Below, piece by piece: positions 17,867 to 25,963 of a stretch of DNA of 64,000 nt (the first letter of the stretch is position 1; every line of letters starts with the position of its first letter). The position numbers and the translations under genes were made by a program. The stretch is taken from assembly GCF_041321145.1 (NCBI RefSeq), contig NZ_JBGGWA010000016.1:62001-126000 (forward strand), in the 5' to 3' direction. The DNA comes from Paraburkholderia sp041321145 (GTDB taxonomy: Bacteria > Pseudomonadota > Gammaproteobacteria > Burkholderiales > Burkholderiaceae). The notes beneath the pieces were generated by a model, which ran no database searches, was not told the DNA's origin, and saw only the letters and a program-made list of their open reading frames with translations.

Positions 17867-18355
17867 ATGGACACCAAACAGCTGGTTCTCAAGTTAGCGC
17901 TTGAGGCAGCCGATCAGCCCATGGACGTCAACACGCTGGACGAGCGCATGCGGCTTCAAAAGGCTGTCTACCTTCTACAAGCCGCTGGCGCGAGCTTAGG
18001 TTATCGATACAGTTGGTACCTGAAAGGACCGTACTCGACGGCGCTCACGCAGGACTACTTTGCGCTCGCAGAAGCGAAGCAGCAAGGAGATGATGCTGCT
18101 GGTCAGCGGTCTTTAAAACCAGAAGTTCTGGAAAGAATCAAGGCGGCCGCTCAAGTTCTGCGGAAACCTGCAGCTGCACGACCGCTTTCCCTCCCAAACT
18201 GGCTCGAACTTCTTGCTTCGCTACATTATTTGGCGACCTCAGAGCATTTTGAAGGGGAGCGGCTCAAGCGTGAGCTGTCTCGCCGGAAACCACATCTGGC
18301 GGCAACCGTGGACGTCGGAATTGAGCACCTCAAGAAGTGCAACCTACTGACCTGA
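17867..18355 (+). CDS. YwgA-like protein
   Basis: This encodes 162 residues from ATG 17867, preceded by GAGGGG; the ATG at 17855 lacks a good ribosome site. The pattern RLQKAVYLLQAAG, then YRYSWYLKGPYSTALTQDYF, is that of the YwgA family, which is distantly related to the SocA/Panacea (DUF4065) group of toxin-associated proteins. In Bacillus, ywgA neighbours ywfO, an HD-domain phosphohydrolase gene. Here too an HD gene follows after 78 bases, so the association is conserved. It may regulate or neutralise the HD enzyme (inference). Controlled by the LexA-type box upstream, if that is functional. Confidence 0.65.
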   Translation: MDTKQLVLKLALEAADQPMDVNTLDERMRLQKAVYLLQAAGASLGYRYSWYLKGPYSTALTQDYFALAEAKQQGDDAAGQRSLKPEVLERIKAAAQVLRKPAAARPLSLPNWLELLASLHYLATSEHFEGERLKRELSRRKPHLAATVDVGIEHLKKCNLLT

Positions 18356-18368
18356 GCGGTCAACCGTT

Positions 18369-18395
18369 TGACGTATCGCGTGACGCGATACGTCA
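18369..18395. promoter_or_regulatory. 12-bp inverted repeat between YwgA-like and HD genes
   Basis: TGACGTATCGCG at 18369-18380 is followed by TGA and the exact complement at 18384-18395. There is no T-tract. It lies in the 78-base gap between the two genes, about 40 bases before the HD start. It may be an operator or a translational control hairpin. Confidence 0.5.
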
Positions 18396-18433
18396 GCAAA
18401 ATACAATACGCGTCCCGGGGACATTGGGCGACA

Positions 18434-19873
18434 ATGGCAGACTTACAACCTTATAAACGTGTCTCGGACCCGGTTCACGGAACAATTGAGCTGACAAGAG
18501 TAGAAGCCGCAGTGGTTTCAAGCAAGGCCTTTCAGCGGCTTCATAACGTCAGGCAGTTGGGATTGGCCCACTATGTTTTTCCCGCCGCAAATTATTCGCG
18601 CTTTGCGCATTCGCTAGGCGCGTGCCACAACGCGCAGCGCTTGTTGTCAGCGATCGCCAAAAATACTGGCAAGAAATTTACGACAAAGGAACTTCAGTTA
18701 GTGCGGCTAGCGGGATTGGTCCATGACTTGGGACACTACCCTTTTTCTCATGCTTTTGAGCACGAGATAGAAGAATTCTATGCTTCGTCACAGTTACTGG
18801 ACGGAGACAATCGCCAAACCGATGGAGATGTTTTCGACCACGAGGCGATGGGCGAACAGGTACTCGCCACGGATCCGGAATTGGTAGCAATTCTGAAGGA
18901 ACATCAGATCCGCGCATCCGATATATCGGACGCGTTCAAGAAGCGCGCGGACAACCCACTTGCAGGCATCCTAAGTTCAGACCTAGATTGTGACCGTTTG
19001 GACTATCTTCGACGGACGGCACATCACAGCGGCCTCCCATACGGCAACGTCGATATAAACTACATCATTGACCAAGCGACAACGGATATAGAAGGAAATT
19101 TTTGTTTCGGGAAGAAGGCTATTCGCGCTGCGGACCATCTTTTAGTATCACGGTACTTTGACTACCTTCAGGTTCCGTTCCACAAAAGCGTGGTGGCATT
19201 GGAATGGTCGCTCCGCGTAGTGATTCGCGAGCTTTTGAACCGAGGAAAAATCTCGTGTAGTGGAAGTGATGTGGCGGCGATGGCAAAGGACGGACGATGG
19301 CGCAATTTCGACGACAATGCGATCTTGCACGAAGCCCGCCAAATGTCGAAAGACCTCCTGGGTCATCGCACTCGACCGGACCGCGATGACGGTGTAATCG
19401 CCCATATATCGGCGATATTGCATAGAACCCCTGCGAAGCTCGTCGCAAGTTACGAGGCCGTCTGTCCAGCCCATGTCTCTGCATCTATCGACGTCGGCCA
19501 ACTCCACTCGGCAATCGATGACTTTCGCGTCCGTCATGGGCTCTGCGAGCTTTCACTGCATCTGTGGAAACCAAAGGACTTTGCTCTAATAAAGGCATCC
19601 ACTAGAGGAATTGGCGCTGCGGAAATGCATTTGGCGGGTTTAACGCCTGACGAACCTGAGTACCATGAGTTCGTTCGTATCGATGACAAAGAGAGGGGCG
19701 AAGCGGCCCGTCCTATCTTTATGTTTCCTCAAGCGTTGATGAATCAGGTTCATAACTTCCGATATAGAGCATTCCGCGTTTATGCGCTATTCAACGGAAA
19801 TGCGAAGTTTGATGCGCTTGTGCGGACTGAATTGGCGCCAAAGCTTCAAGAGTTGGGTCTCGTCTCAGCTTAG
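18434..19873 (+). CDS. HD-domain phosphohydrolase (YwfO/dNTPase-like)
   Basis: This encodes 479 residues from ATG 18434. The N-terminal signature VSDPVHGTIEL and the HD metal ligands His59 (SRFAHSLG), His97-Asp98 (LVHDLGHYPFSH) and Asp187 (SSDLDCDRLDYL) place it with the YwfO-type HD phosphohydrolases, relatives of dGTPase and SAMHD1. These hydrolyse dNTPs to nucleosides, so starving phage replication of dNTPs is a plausible role. The length is usual for the family (about 430-480). It is paired with the YwgA-like gene upstream, and a bidirectional terminator follows. Confidence 0.8.
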   Translation: MADLQPYKRVSDPVHGTIELTRVEAAVVSSKAFQRLHNVRQLGLAHYVFPAANYSRFAHSLGACHNAQRLLSAIAKNTGKKFTTKELQLVRLAGLVHDLGHYPFSHAFEHEIEEFYASSQLLDGDNRQTDGDVFDHEAMGEQVLATDPELVAILKEHQIRASDISDAFKKRADNPLAGILSSDLDCDRLDYLRRTAHHSGLPYGNVDINYIIDQATTDIEGNFCFGKKAIRAADHLLVSRYFDYLQVPFHKSVVALEWSLRVVIRELLNRGKISCSGSDVAAMAKDGRWRNFDDNAILHEARQMSKDLLGHRTRPDRDDGVIAHISAILHRTPAKLVASYEAVCPAHVSASIDVGQLHSAIDDFRVRHGLCELSLHLWKPKDFALIKASTRGIGAAEMHLAGLTPDEPEYHEFVRIDDKERGEAARPIFMFPQALMNQVHNFRYRAFRVYALFNGNAKFDALVRTELAPKLQELGLVSA

Positions 19874-19925
19874 CTGCGGCATCGCCGGCGTCCCGCACCG
19901 TTTGCCTGCGACCCCGGAGAAAGTA

Positions 19926-19957
19926 AAAAGGCCTTGTCGAACGACAAGGCCTTTTTT
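19926..19957. terminator. Bidirectional intrinsic terminator
   Basis: A perfect 15-bp stem (AAAAAGGCCTTGTCG and its complement) has only two unpaired bases at the apex, and T-runs form on both strands. It separates the rightward HD gene from the leftward NDT operon. Confidence 0.9.
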
Positions 19958-20006
19958 CGTCATCTAGCCGTGGAATCCCGCCTGATGTTTGCCGCTCCAC
20001 TGACAC

Positions 20007-20489
20007 TCAAAATGCGAGGCGATTCCCCGAGGCGGCGATCTCGCGTGGCGATCGGATGACATCCACGATTTCGTCTATTGACGACACGATGAGGTGGCAG
20101 CTACAAATAACCATTGGATTATCGCCCGTCACGAGCAATACTCGATCGTCGGTTTTCAATCCAATACACAACTTTCCGAGTGCATAAGCATACCCAAGCT
20201 CAAACGACACACCCTCATCTACCGTGCGCCCGTCGAGCACGGCAATTAGAACGTCCGAGCTAGCAATAGCATCAATGTCCTTCTTGAAAACGTTCTGCCT
20301 TGCTTCTTCAAGCGGCATGCCGCTTGCAACGAGCTTCGTAAGAAGTCCTCCATCGCGTTGAGGCAAAAATACGTCGATTAAGGGCGCCATAGAGGATTCG
20401 ATGCGCGCATTAAAATCACGCTCCATATCATTGAACAATGGAGCGGCAAGGTAGGCGCGCGGCTTACGTGCAAATTCGATTTTACGCAT
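20007..20489 (-). CDS. Nucleoside 2-deoxyribosyltransferase-like protein
   Basis: This encodes 160 residues, the usual size for the family. The NDT fold is clear: RAYLAAPLFNDMERDF at the start, DVLIAVLDGRTVDEGVSFELGYA in the middle with substrate-binding Asp86/Asp91 and catalytic Glu97, and the C-terminal edge strand near LIVSSIDEI. These enzymes move 2'-deoxyribose between nucleobases or hydrolyse deoxynucleoside or its monophosphate. The start overlaps the end of the SIR2/kinase gene by eight bases, so it is the last gene of a three-gene operon. It probably supplies or removes a deoxynucleoside used by its partner (inference). Confidence 0.85.
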   Translation of the reverse strand: MRKIEFARKPRAYLAAPLFNDMERDFNARIESSMAPLIDVFLPQRDGGLLTKLVASGMPLEEARQNVFKKDIDAIASSDVLIAVLDGRTVDEGVSFELGYAYALGKLCIGLKTDDRVLLVTGDNPMVICSCHLIVSSIDEIVDVIRSPREIAASGNRLAF

Positions 20490-22083
20490 ATCTATCCATC
20501 ACCTCTGTTAAGTCAATAGGCTCGTAACCTTTTAGCAAAACCCGCCTTACGACTTTCTTTGCTATTTGCCCCGGCGTCTGGCCTTCGGTGTTGTATACAA
20601 AACTAGGTTTATAGATATCCTTCAATGCGGCTATTTGCGCCTCAAAGTAATCTTTACTTCCAGCCTGTTCCGGCGAACGGCCTCGCGTGTAGTTTCGCTC
20701 GACCAGCGTCTCCGCTTTTGCCTGAAGGAAAATAATTCCACCATTTTGCAATGGTCGGTGACGAGTTATGATCCGTTTCATAGCAGCAGTTTTTTCCTTA
20801 TTTTCACTTTCATTTTCAGAGAAAGCATACAAGTCCAATGGACCGCGATCCATAAAATGAAAGCCAACTCCTGCCGCGTGCATTATTCTATTTTTCTCTT
20901 TCAGCTCACCGTAAATGAAACTATCTACTTTTTCGCTTTCCTCTTGGCTTAATTGCTTGAAGGATCGATACATTTCTGAAGGTGGAGGCTGCGTCCACTC
21001 TTCGTAAGTTTCGAAGCAGCGCAAGTGCTCCAATAACGAAGATTTTCCTGCTGCAACTGGCCCGACGATGTAGTAGTGCCGACATGAACATCGATCCTCT
21101 CCCATTTCATCAAGCTTATCGCCAAATTCGCGCGGCTCAAGATTTAATAGCAAGAAAAATTCTCGCATTTCAGCAGATGTCAGAAAAAGCGTAAATACAT
21201 TGTACAAGTCAAGATTGGCATTAAAAATATCGGAACGCTGCTCACCATTCAAAGCATCCTCATCATGTAGCCAATGAATCATATAGTGGTGATTGGCAGG
21301 ACTCTTGTCTCGATTGAGACGCAAATAGTTTTTGAGTGACGCATCAGCAAGCGAATGTCCGATGATTAACATCGTATTTTGTACAAATCGCATGAAAATA
21401 TACTCCGCACTCACTCCCGGCGCCCTAGCAATAGCATCAGCAAACGAATCTTCCGTGAAAATCAGCGTCGGACTTCGTTTCTTGAGGGATGCTTGAGGCA
21501 ACAGTCCGTTAACATGGTATATAGTGGTGTGATTCGGTCGATCCAAGAGCGCGGGACGCCATTCAACAGAGTATGATCGAGTTGACTTATCAAGTTGAGA
21601 CCTAAATCCAACCGATTGCGCCAGAATATCATCGAAATTGAAATTTACGACGAACGGGACCTTTCTCACAAGATCTTTCAGTTGAGAAAGATAAGGGTGT
21701 GAGTCTAGTAAATCCGTTATTTTCGGCGCGACGTCTTTATATATTGCTTCGTGGATCGATTTCGCCCAATCATGGTTGACTGTAGCCTCTCCAGACGCGC
21801 TGAGGTCCTCATCACCAGAATTCCGATGTCGGTTGTAAATGATTTGCCCGAGATATTCTGGTGTAAGCCCGGCGGTTCTATGTGCTCTAAAATCTCCCGC
21901 CAAAGTCGCTGAGTGCGCGGCAAGCCTTTCAAGCAACCCATACCAGTTGGGAACACCAGCATTGATTGAAATTCCCGCCCCTGTTACGAGATTAAGTCGT
22001 TGCTGCTGCAGACGCTGATAGAGATGGCACATAAAGCGAGGCAACGCAGGCTGCCGGACCAATGCTGCATTCAACTCGTTCAT
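20482..22083 (-). CDS. SIR2-like / deoxynucleoside-kinase-like fusion protein
   Basis: This encodes 533 residues. Residues about 25-310 form a SIR2-like NAD-binding domain: LVTGAGISINAGVP (GAG at 35-37), VNFNFDD (147-152), His190 in YHVNGL and LIIGHSLADASL (239-250). Known relatives in anti-phage systems hydrolyse NAD or bind ADP-ribose derivatives. Residues about 335-530 are a P-loop kinase: GPVAAGKSS (341-349), DRGPLD (412-417) in the position of the (D/E)RS motif, and an Arg-rich lid ERNYTRGR (about 462-469), as in deoxynucleoside or dNMP kinases. The fusion is unusual. It starts at TAATG, sharing one base with the upstream stop, and overlaps the NDT gene. A likely sense-and-kill effector (inference). 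Confidence 0.8.
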   Translation of the reverse strand: MNELNAALVRQPALPRFMCHLYQRLQQQRLNLVTGAGISINAGVPNWYGLLERLAAHSATLAGDFRAHRTAGLTPEYLGQIIYNRHRNSGDEDLSASGEATVNHDWAKSIHEAIYKDVAPKITDLLDSHPYLSQLKDLVRKVPFVVNFNFDDILAQSVGFRSQLDKSTRSYSVEWRPALLDRPNHTTIYHVNGLLPQASLKKRSPTLIFTEDSFADAIARAPGVSAEYIFMRFVQNTMLIIGHSLADASLKNYLRLNRDKSPANHHYMIHWLHDEDALNGEQRSDIFNANLDLYNVFTLFLTSAEMREFFLLLNLEPREFGDKLDEMGEDRCSCRHYYIVGPVAAGKSSLLEHLRCFETYEEWTQPPPSEMYRSFKQLSQEESEKVDSFIYGELKEKNRIMHAAGVGFHFMDRGPLDLYAFSENESENKEKTAAMKRIITRHRPLQNGGIIFLQAKAETLVERNYTRGRSPEQAGSKDYFEAQIAALKDIYKPSFVYNTEGQTPGQIAKKVVRRVLLKGYEPIDLTEVMDRYA

Positions 22084-23282
22084 TACGTCTGCTTCCCTTG
22101 GATAGATATTAGATGGGATATAGAGCCAAGATCATCGGGCTTGTATCGCTTGGCAACATCGCGTAAATTCCACAACCCAGAACGAACTATGGGGGCCATA
22201 GGCGAATGTCGGCCAAGCCAGTTCGTGCTTGGCTTTTCAATAACCTCAAAATTTTCCGTGCAAAGAGCAATTAGCTGTGTCTCGAAATGTGCCCTCAAAC
22301 TATCTTTCGAAGGTTCATCGTCGATAGGAATAACGAACACTTCCAAATCACTCAGATATCTGCTTACCTTCCTTTCGTGGTCAACCTCGTTCTCGCGAAC
22401 TTCAGCGGATGCATGCTGCCCTTCACCCCACGTTTTATATTGACGCTGCAATTCGTCAGAGTCGAGGAGTGCGCGGCCTACGTGGAGTCGAAAGATAGAA
22501 CCGCGGTGGTTTCCCGCACCATCCACCTGACCAAAATGACTTCTCAGTCGAGTCCTCAATGTTGATTTCGACTCTAAACTCACCGCATGGGTACCAATCC
22601 GGACTATTCGCGGGCCACTTTTTGTGAAATTTTGTTCCCTCGGATCCAGGAAAACATATACGCCGCGCTTAGGAATTCTTGCTTGGGAGAAGTTAGAAAA
22701 CTTAAAAGTCAGTCCCATTGTTCGCGCATCATCAATGATGGCGTACAATTTTTTCAGATCCCTGACACGAATGCTCATCTGCTCCGCTTGCTCCAGCCAA
22801 AGTGGCATTTGTTCTGGAGCAAGTGTCTTAAGTGGAGTTAGAAGGTTTAGCGGTGGATTTCTGTCCGAATTGCAAAATAAAAGGGGGTCGACATAGTCAC
22901 TTTCCGCCAGAAAAGTTACGACAGTATCCTGCGCAAGAGTCGCAAGTGAATCCAGCGCAGACCTTGCCCAGGCGCATTTTTCCGATACGCTCAGATTTTT
23001 TATCTGAAAATCGTACGGCTCAATTATTTTGTCTGGAGCAACTAATCCGTGTTTCGCCGACAGCACGAAATATCGGGCTCCAAGATTTTCTGCTATCGCT
23101 CTCGAACGTTGAAATCTGCTCGATGTGTAAAGGTGACTAACGCGCGCTGCCGATTTGAGCTTATTGCGCCCACAGCCGATCACCACAACACCAGGCTTAC
23201 CGTCGTCGCTCAACAGCGAAGCCAACGTATCGAAGATCGGAAGCTCGAAAAAATCACCTTGGACGCCTTCGCTGGTGTTCAT
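22083..23282 (-). CDS. DUF6884-like / GIY-YIG-like two-domain protein
   Basis: This encodes 399 residues from ATG 23282 (45 residues more if the distal start at 23417 is used). The N-terminal domain (about 30-135) has the DUF6884/YaaA-like pattern VVVIGCGRNKL, LYTSSRFQRSRAIAE, YFVLSAKHGLVAP, EPYD. The C-terminal domain (about 200-390) carries GIY-YIG-like elements GVYVFLD (207-213) and VRIGT (227-231), then TLRTRLRSH (241-249), as in nucleases of that fold. DUF6884-like proteins are, as I recall, found beside 7-deazaguanine and restriction-like genes. First gene of the operon with the SIR2/kinase and NDT genes. Substrate unknown. Confidence 0.65.
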   Translation of the reverse strand: MNTSEGVQGDFFELPIFDTLASLLSDDGKPGVVVIGCGRNKLKSAARVSHLYTSSRFQRSRAIAENLGARYFVLSAKHGLVAPDKIIEPYDFQIKNLSVSEKCAWARSALDSLATLAQDTVVTFLAESDYVDPLLFCNSDRNPPLNLLTPLKTLAPEQMPLWLEQAEQMSIRVRDLKKLYAIIDDARTMGLTFKFSNFSQARIPKRGVYVFLDPREQNFTKSGPRIVRIGTHAVSLESKSTLRTRLRSHFGQVDGAGNHRGSIFRLHVGRALLDSDELQRQYKTWGEGQHASAEVRENEVDHERKVSRYLSDLEVFVIPIDDEPSKDSLRAHFETQLIALCTENFEVIEKPSTNWLGRHSPMAPIVRSGLWNLRDVAKRYKPDDLGSISHLISIQGKQT

Positions 23283-23865
23283 TTTTCCCGCACGGTGGTT
23301 TCGACTGTCCTCAAATTGTAACCGACTGAGACAGGCTACCCCAGTGACAGTACGTTTACGCGACGTGGACTGCAGGTCCCTCAGGCGAACGTCCATTATC
23401 TGCAGTTGAGCAGGCAATTGCTGACATACGTCGAACGACCACTATTGTCCGAGATTGTGTCAGAACGCAAAATTCTCCGTTTTCTGTAGTGTCACTTTAC
23501 CGCCGACGCGAGCTCCACGAAGGTTTATGGTCGTTCTGGCAAGTTGACTTCCGCGCTGAACCACGGCGGCATGCATTCCATCTGCGCCGACCACAGGCCA
23601 AAGCACGGAGGCCGGACTGCTGGACACCGCGCCAACGCGGCACCGCGCTAACCAACACAAATCGAAAGGGCTGTTCGCAAAATGCCGCTCCGCGTGTCCA
23701 TGAACGCTCAAAATATGCGACGCCATGGAGCTGACAGCTATTGCCCCGCGCAGTTCGTCCATTTTTCACGGACATTGTCTGTGTCCGATCAGCTACAGAT
23801 CACGACCACCGGGCGGGCGCTCTGAAGACATTGACGCCCTCGCCAAATGTGGCGATACTCTTGCC
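23283..23865. other. Divergent intergenic region
   Basis: About 580 bases separate the start of the minus-strand DUF6884-like gene and the plus-strand methylase gene. No supported gene is seen; short frames on both strands are without ribosome sites. It should hold the promoters of both operons. I see no repeat or hairpin of note. Confidence 0.4.
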
Positions 23866-24540
23866 ATGCGATACGACGGAGGCAAGGGCACTTGTTACGC
23901 CCAAATAATCAACCTCATGCCTCCTCATGCAAGGTATGTTGAGACACATTTAGGCGGTGGTGCGGTGATGCGGAATAAAAAAGCCGCCGCGACGCAGATA
24001 GGCATTGAACGTGATGCTGCAGTGATTGAGGCTACCGAAGAAGCCTTAACTGGACTATGTACCCTCGTCCACGGAGACGCGATCGAGTGGCTTCAATCTA
24101 CGTCGCTGGACGCCGACACCCTAATTTATGTAGACCCTCCCTACCACCCGGAAACGCGACGTAGAGCGAGAGTCTATCGGCATGACTACTCCGCAGAAGA
24201 TCATGAACGGCTGCTTAACATCCTGACAAAATTGCCTTGCATGGTGCTGATCTCCGGATACGACTGCGCGCTGTATCAGGAACGGCTGGCGGATTGGAGC
24301 CAATATCGTTTCCAGGTTAGAACACGGGTCGGCATGCGCGAGGAGTGCGTGTGGTTCAATTATCCCAAACCCAAGATCCTCCACGACGACCGTTACCTAG
24401 GGGACGGCTTTAGACAGCGTGAAATCATTCGGCGCCGGAAAGACCGACTTCGGCAACGCGTACTGAAATTGTCGATTGCCGAGAAGGCATCGCTTCACGA
24501 GTGGCTTGGCGACCTGATTGCGGGAGAGTGTGACAAATGA
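23866..24540 (+). CDS. D12-class DNA adenine N6-methyltransferase
   Basis: This encodes 224 residues from ATG 23866. A 47-residue upstream extension is open but unconserved in character. Motif I is split as in Dam/D12 enzymes: MRYDGGKGTCYAQIINLMPP (1-20) and YVETHLGGGAVM (24-35). The catalytic motif IV is DPPY (90-93) in LIYVDPPYHPE. It should transfer a methyl group from SAM to N6 of adenine in DNA. It lacks an adjacent restriction gene and overlaps the HhH-GPD gene by four bases (ATGA). It may protect self DNA or mark sites for the neighbouring module. Target site unknown. Confidence 0.85.
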   Translation: MRYDGGKGTCYAQIINLMPPHARYVETHLGGGAVMRNKKAAATQIGIERDAAVIEATEEALTGLCTLVHGDAIEWLQSTSLDADTLIYVDPPYHPETRRRARVYRHDYSAEDHERLLNILTKLPCMVLISGYDCALYQERLADWSQYRFQVRTRVGMREECVWFNYPKPKILHDDRYLGDGFRQREIIRRRKDRLRQRVLKLSIAEKASLHEWLGDLIAGECDK

Positions 24541-25373
24541 CTCAGATCGTCACCTACTGGATCGGCGAGCAAGAAGTCAAACGAGAGCTTCCAGACGCAG
24601 AGCGCTTCGTAGCACCCGGTATCGCATGGGGAGAGCACTGGCTACCGTTCACACCAGCATATTGGTTGTCTCAAGTTTGGATGAATTGCGCAGACGATCG
24701 ATCGCACTCCCCTTATCACGCACAAGGCACGCTCGCAGAAGAAGTGACTTTCTGCCTTCTTAGCGGCTACGGCATCACTGCCGAGCTAGCCACAGCGGCG
24801 TTCGAAGCCTGTCGCAACGCAGCGCTGATCAGTTCGTTGAATGTCAATGCCGACGATTGGACCGAAGTGTTGAAGGTGCCCATGCAGCTGGGTGACCGTA
24901 CAGCTTCCTATCGCTACCCCAATCAAAAAGGCAAGTATCTTGCAGACGCAATGCAGCACATTCAGGAGGATCGCGTCGCCACCACGGGTGGGCGAGCGTT
25001 ACGAGATAGCCTAATGGGCATTCGCGGCATAGGCCCCAAGACGGCAGGCTTCATTGCGCGGAACTTTCTTGACGCCGACGACGTTGCTATCCTCGATATT
25101 CACATCGTCCGCGCCGGCCTACTCTGTGACCTCTTCCGTCCCGAGCAGAAGGTTGAAAGCCACTATTTCGAGATGGAAAAACAATACATCGACTTCTGCC
25201 GGTCGATGCATGTGCGTCCTGCCGTACTCGACTGCATCATCTGGGAGCAAATGAGGACCCTCGGACGTTTCGCGTTGGACGCCGTTAAGCGCAAGCTAGG
25301 TCAGCAGCTCACCGACCCAGACTCAGCACCTGTGCCACGTCAGTTGAGACTTAGACTCCCAGTCATAGCCTAA
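24537..25373 (+). CDS. HhH-GPD (OGG-like) DNA glycosylase/lyase
   Basis: This encodes 278 residues from ATG 24537, coupled to the methylase by ATGA. The helix-hairpin-helix is MGIRGIGPKTAGFIAR (about 160-175), with Lys168 in the place of the catalytic lysine of bifunctional glycosylases. The conserved catalytic Asp187 lies in VAILDIHIVRA. The N-terminal region is helical. Such enzymes remove a damaged or modified base and cut the strand. An OGG-like gene beside a QueC-like gene is known from type IV CBASS, where it is an accessory gene. The stop overlaps that of the convergent QueC-like gene by four bases, so the genes have been kept together. Confidence 0.8.
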   Translation: MTQIVTYWIGEQEVKRELPDAERFVAPGIAWGEHWLPFTPAYWLSQVWMNCADDRSHSPYHAQGTLAEEVTFCLLSGYGITAELATAAFEACRNAALISSLNVNADDWTEVLKVPMQLGDRTASYRYPNQKGKYLADAMQHIQEDRVATTGGRALRDSLMGIRGIGPKTAGFIARNFLDADDVAILDIHIVRAGLLCDLFRPEQKVESHYFEMEKQYIDFCRSMHVRPAVLDCIIWEQMRTLGRFALDAVKRKLGQQLTDPDSAPVPRQLRLRLPVIA

Positions 25374-25963
25374 CGCTGCAAGCCCACGGCCTGCATCACC
25401 GTTGAGTGTTTGATGCATCCGGGACAACTCCCACAGGCCAACGCTCCAGTGTGGCACGAGTGCGCCCATCCAAGCACCGACGTCGTAACTCCTGAAACTC
25501 TGACCAGCTCCTCGCTGGTCATCTTCGCCGCGGGTGCCATCAAGCGAATTCCCCCCTCCTGGATTTGCAGAACCTCGCTCAGTGCACTAAGGAAAGCAGG
25601 CGATCCGTCCGCGTGGCGGCGATCCGTTACGACGGTGCCAATAAGAACTGCGTCACAACCCGCCTTCATCGCTAGCATGCTGGCAATCGTGATGAGGTAT
25701 TGATTTCGAAATGGCCAGAACTCCCCGTTGGCGGAATACGGAGACGCCGCGTCGCCTGCCATGCAACCACTACCAAGACTAGGAATTTCGGCATGCAAAA
25801 CCTGATGCCTGAGCTCGAGATCACGGCAGACCTGCGCGGATGCTTGCACTTCGGCCGCTGCGGCGCGTTGCCCGTAGTCCACCGTCAAACAGACTTCAGG
25901 CCGAAGCCACGACGCGAGAGCAATAGAGTCAATGCCGCCCGACAGCAGCAAGAGGCTAGGCAT
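25370..25963 (-). CDS. QueC-like 7-cyano-7-deazaguanine synthase-family enzyme
   Basis: This encodes 197 residues from ATG 25963, inside the end of the upstream gene; a GTG at 25966 is also possible, with GGAGG about ten bases before. PP-loop ATP pyrophosphatase motif SGGIDS (8-13), conserved PFRNQYL (84-90) and a zinc site with Cys170, Cys177, Cys180 and Cys183 (SCHTGALACGSCPGC) are all intact. It is shorter than housekeeping QueC (about 220-230). Housekeeping queuosine genes are absent nearby. Neighbours (OGG-like, NDT fusion, MGGSGSGG protein) point to a QueC paralogue used in immunity, as Cap9 of type IV CBASS or QatC. Confidence 0.85.
   Translation of the reverse strand: MPSLLLLSGGIDSIALASWLRPEVCLTVDYGQRAAAAEVQASAQVCRDLELRHQVLHAEIPSLGSGCMAGDAASPYSANGEFWPFRNQYLITIASMLAMKAGCDAVLIGTVVTDRRHADGSPAFLSALSEVLQIQEGGIRLMAPAAKMTSEELVRVSGVTTSVLGWAHSCHTGALACGSCPGCIKHSTVMQAVGLQR

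Noticed and set aside
23866..24540. Methylase as part of a classical restriction-modification system
   Set aside because: No restriction endonuclease gene is adjacent; its coupled partner is a DNA glycosylase.
25370..25963. Housekeeping queuosine biosynthesis queC
   Set aside because: No queD, queE or folE neighbours, a shorter protein and location in a mobile element with immunity-like genes.
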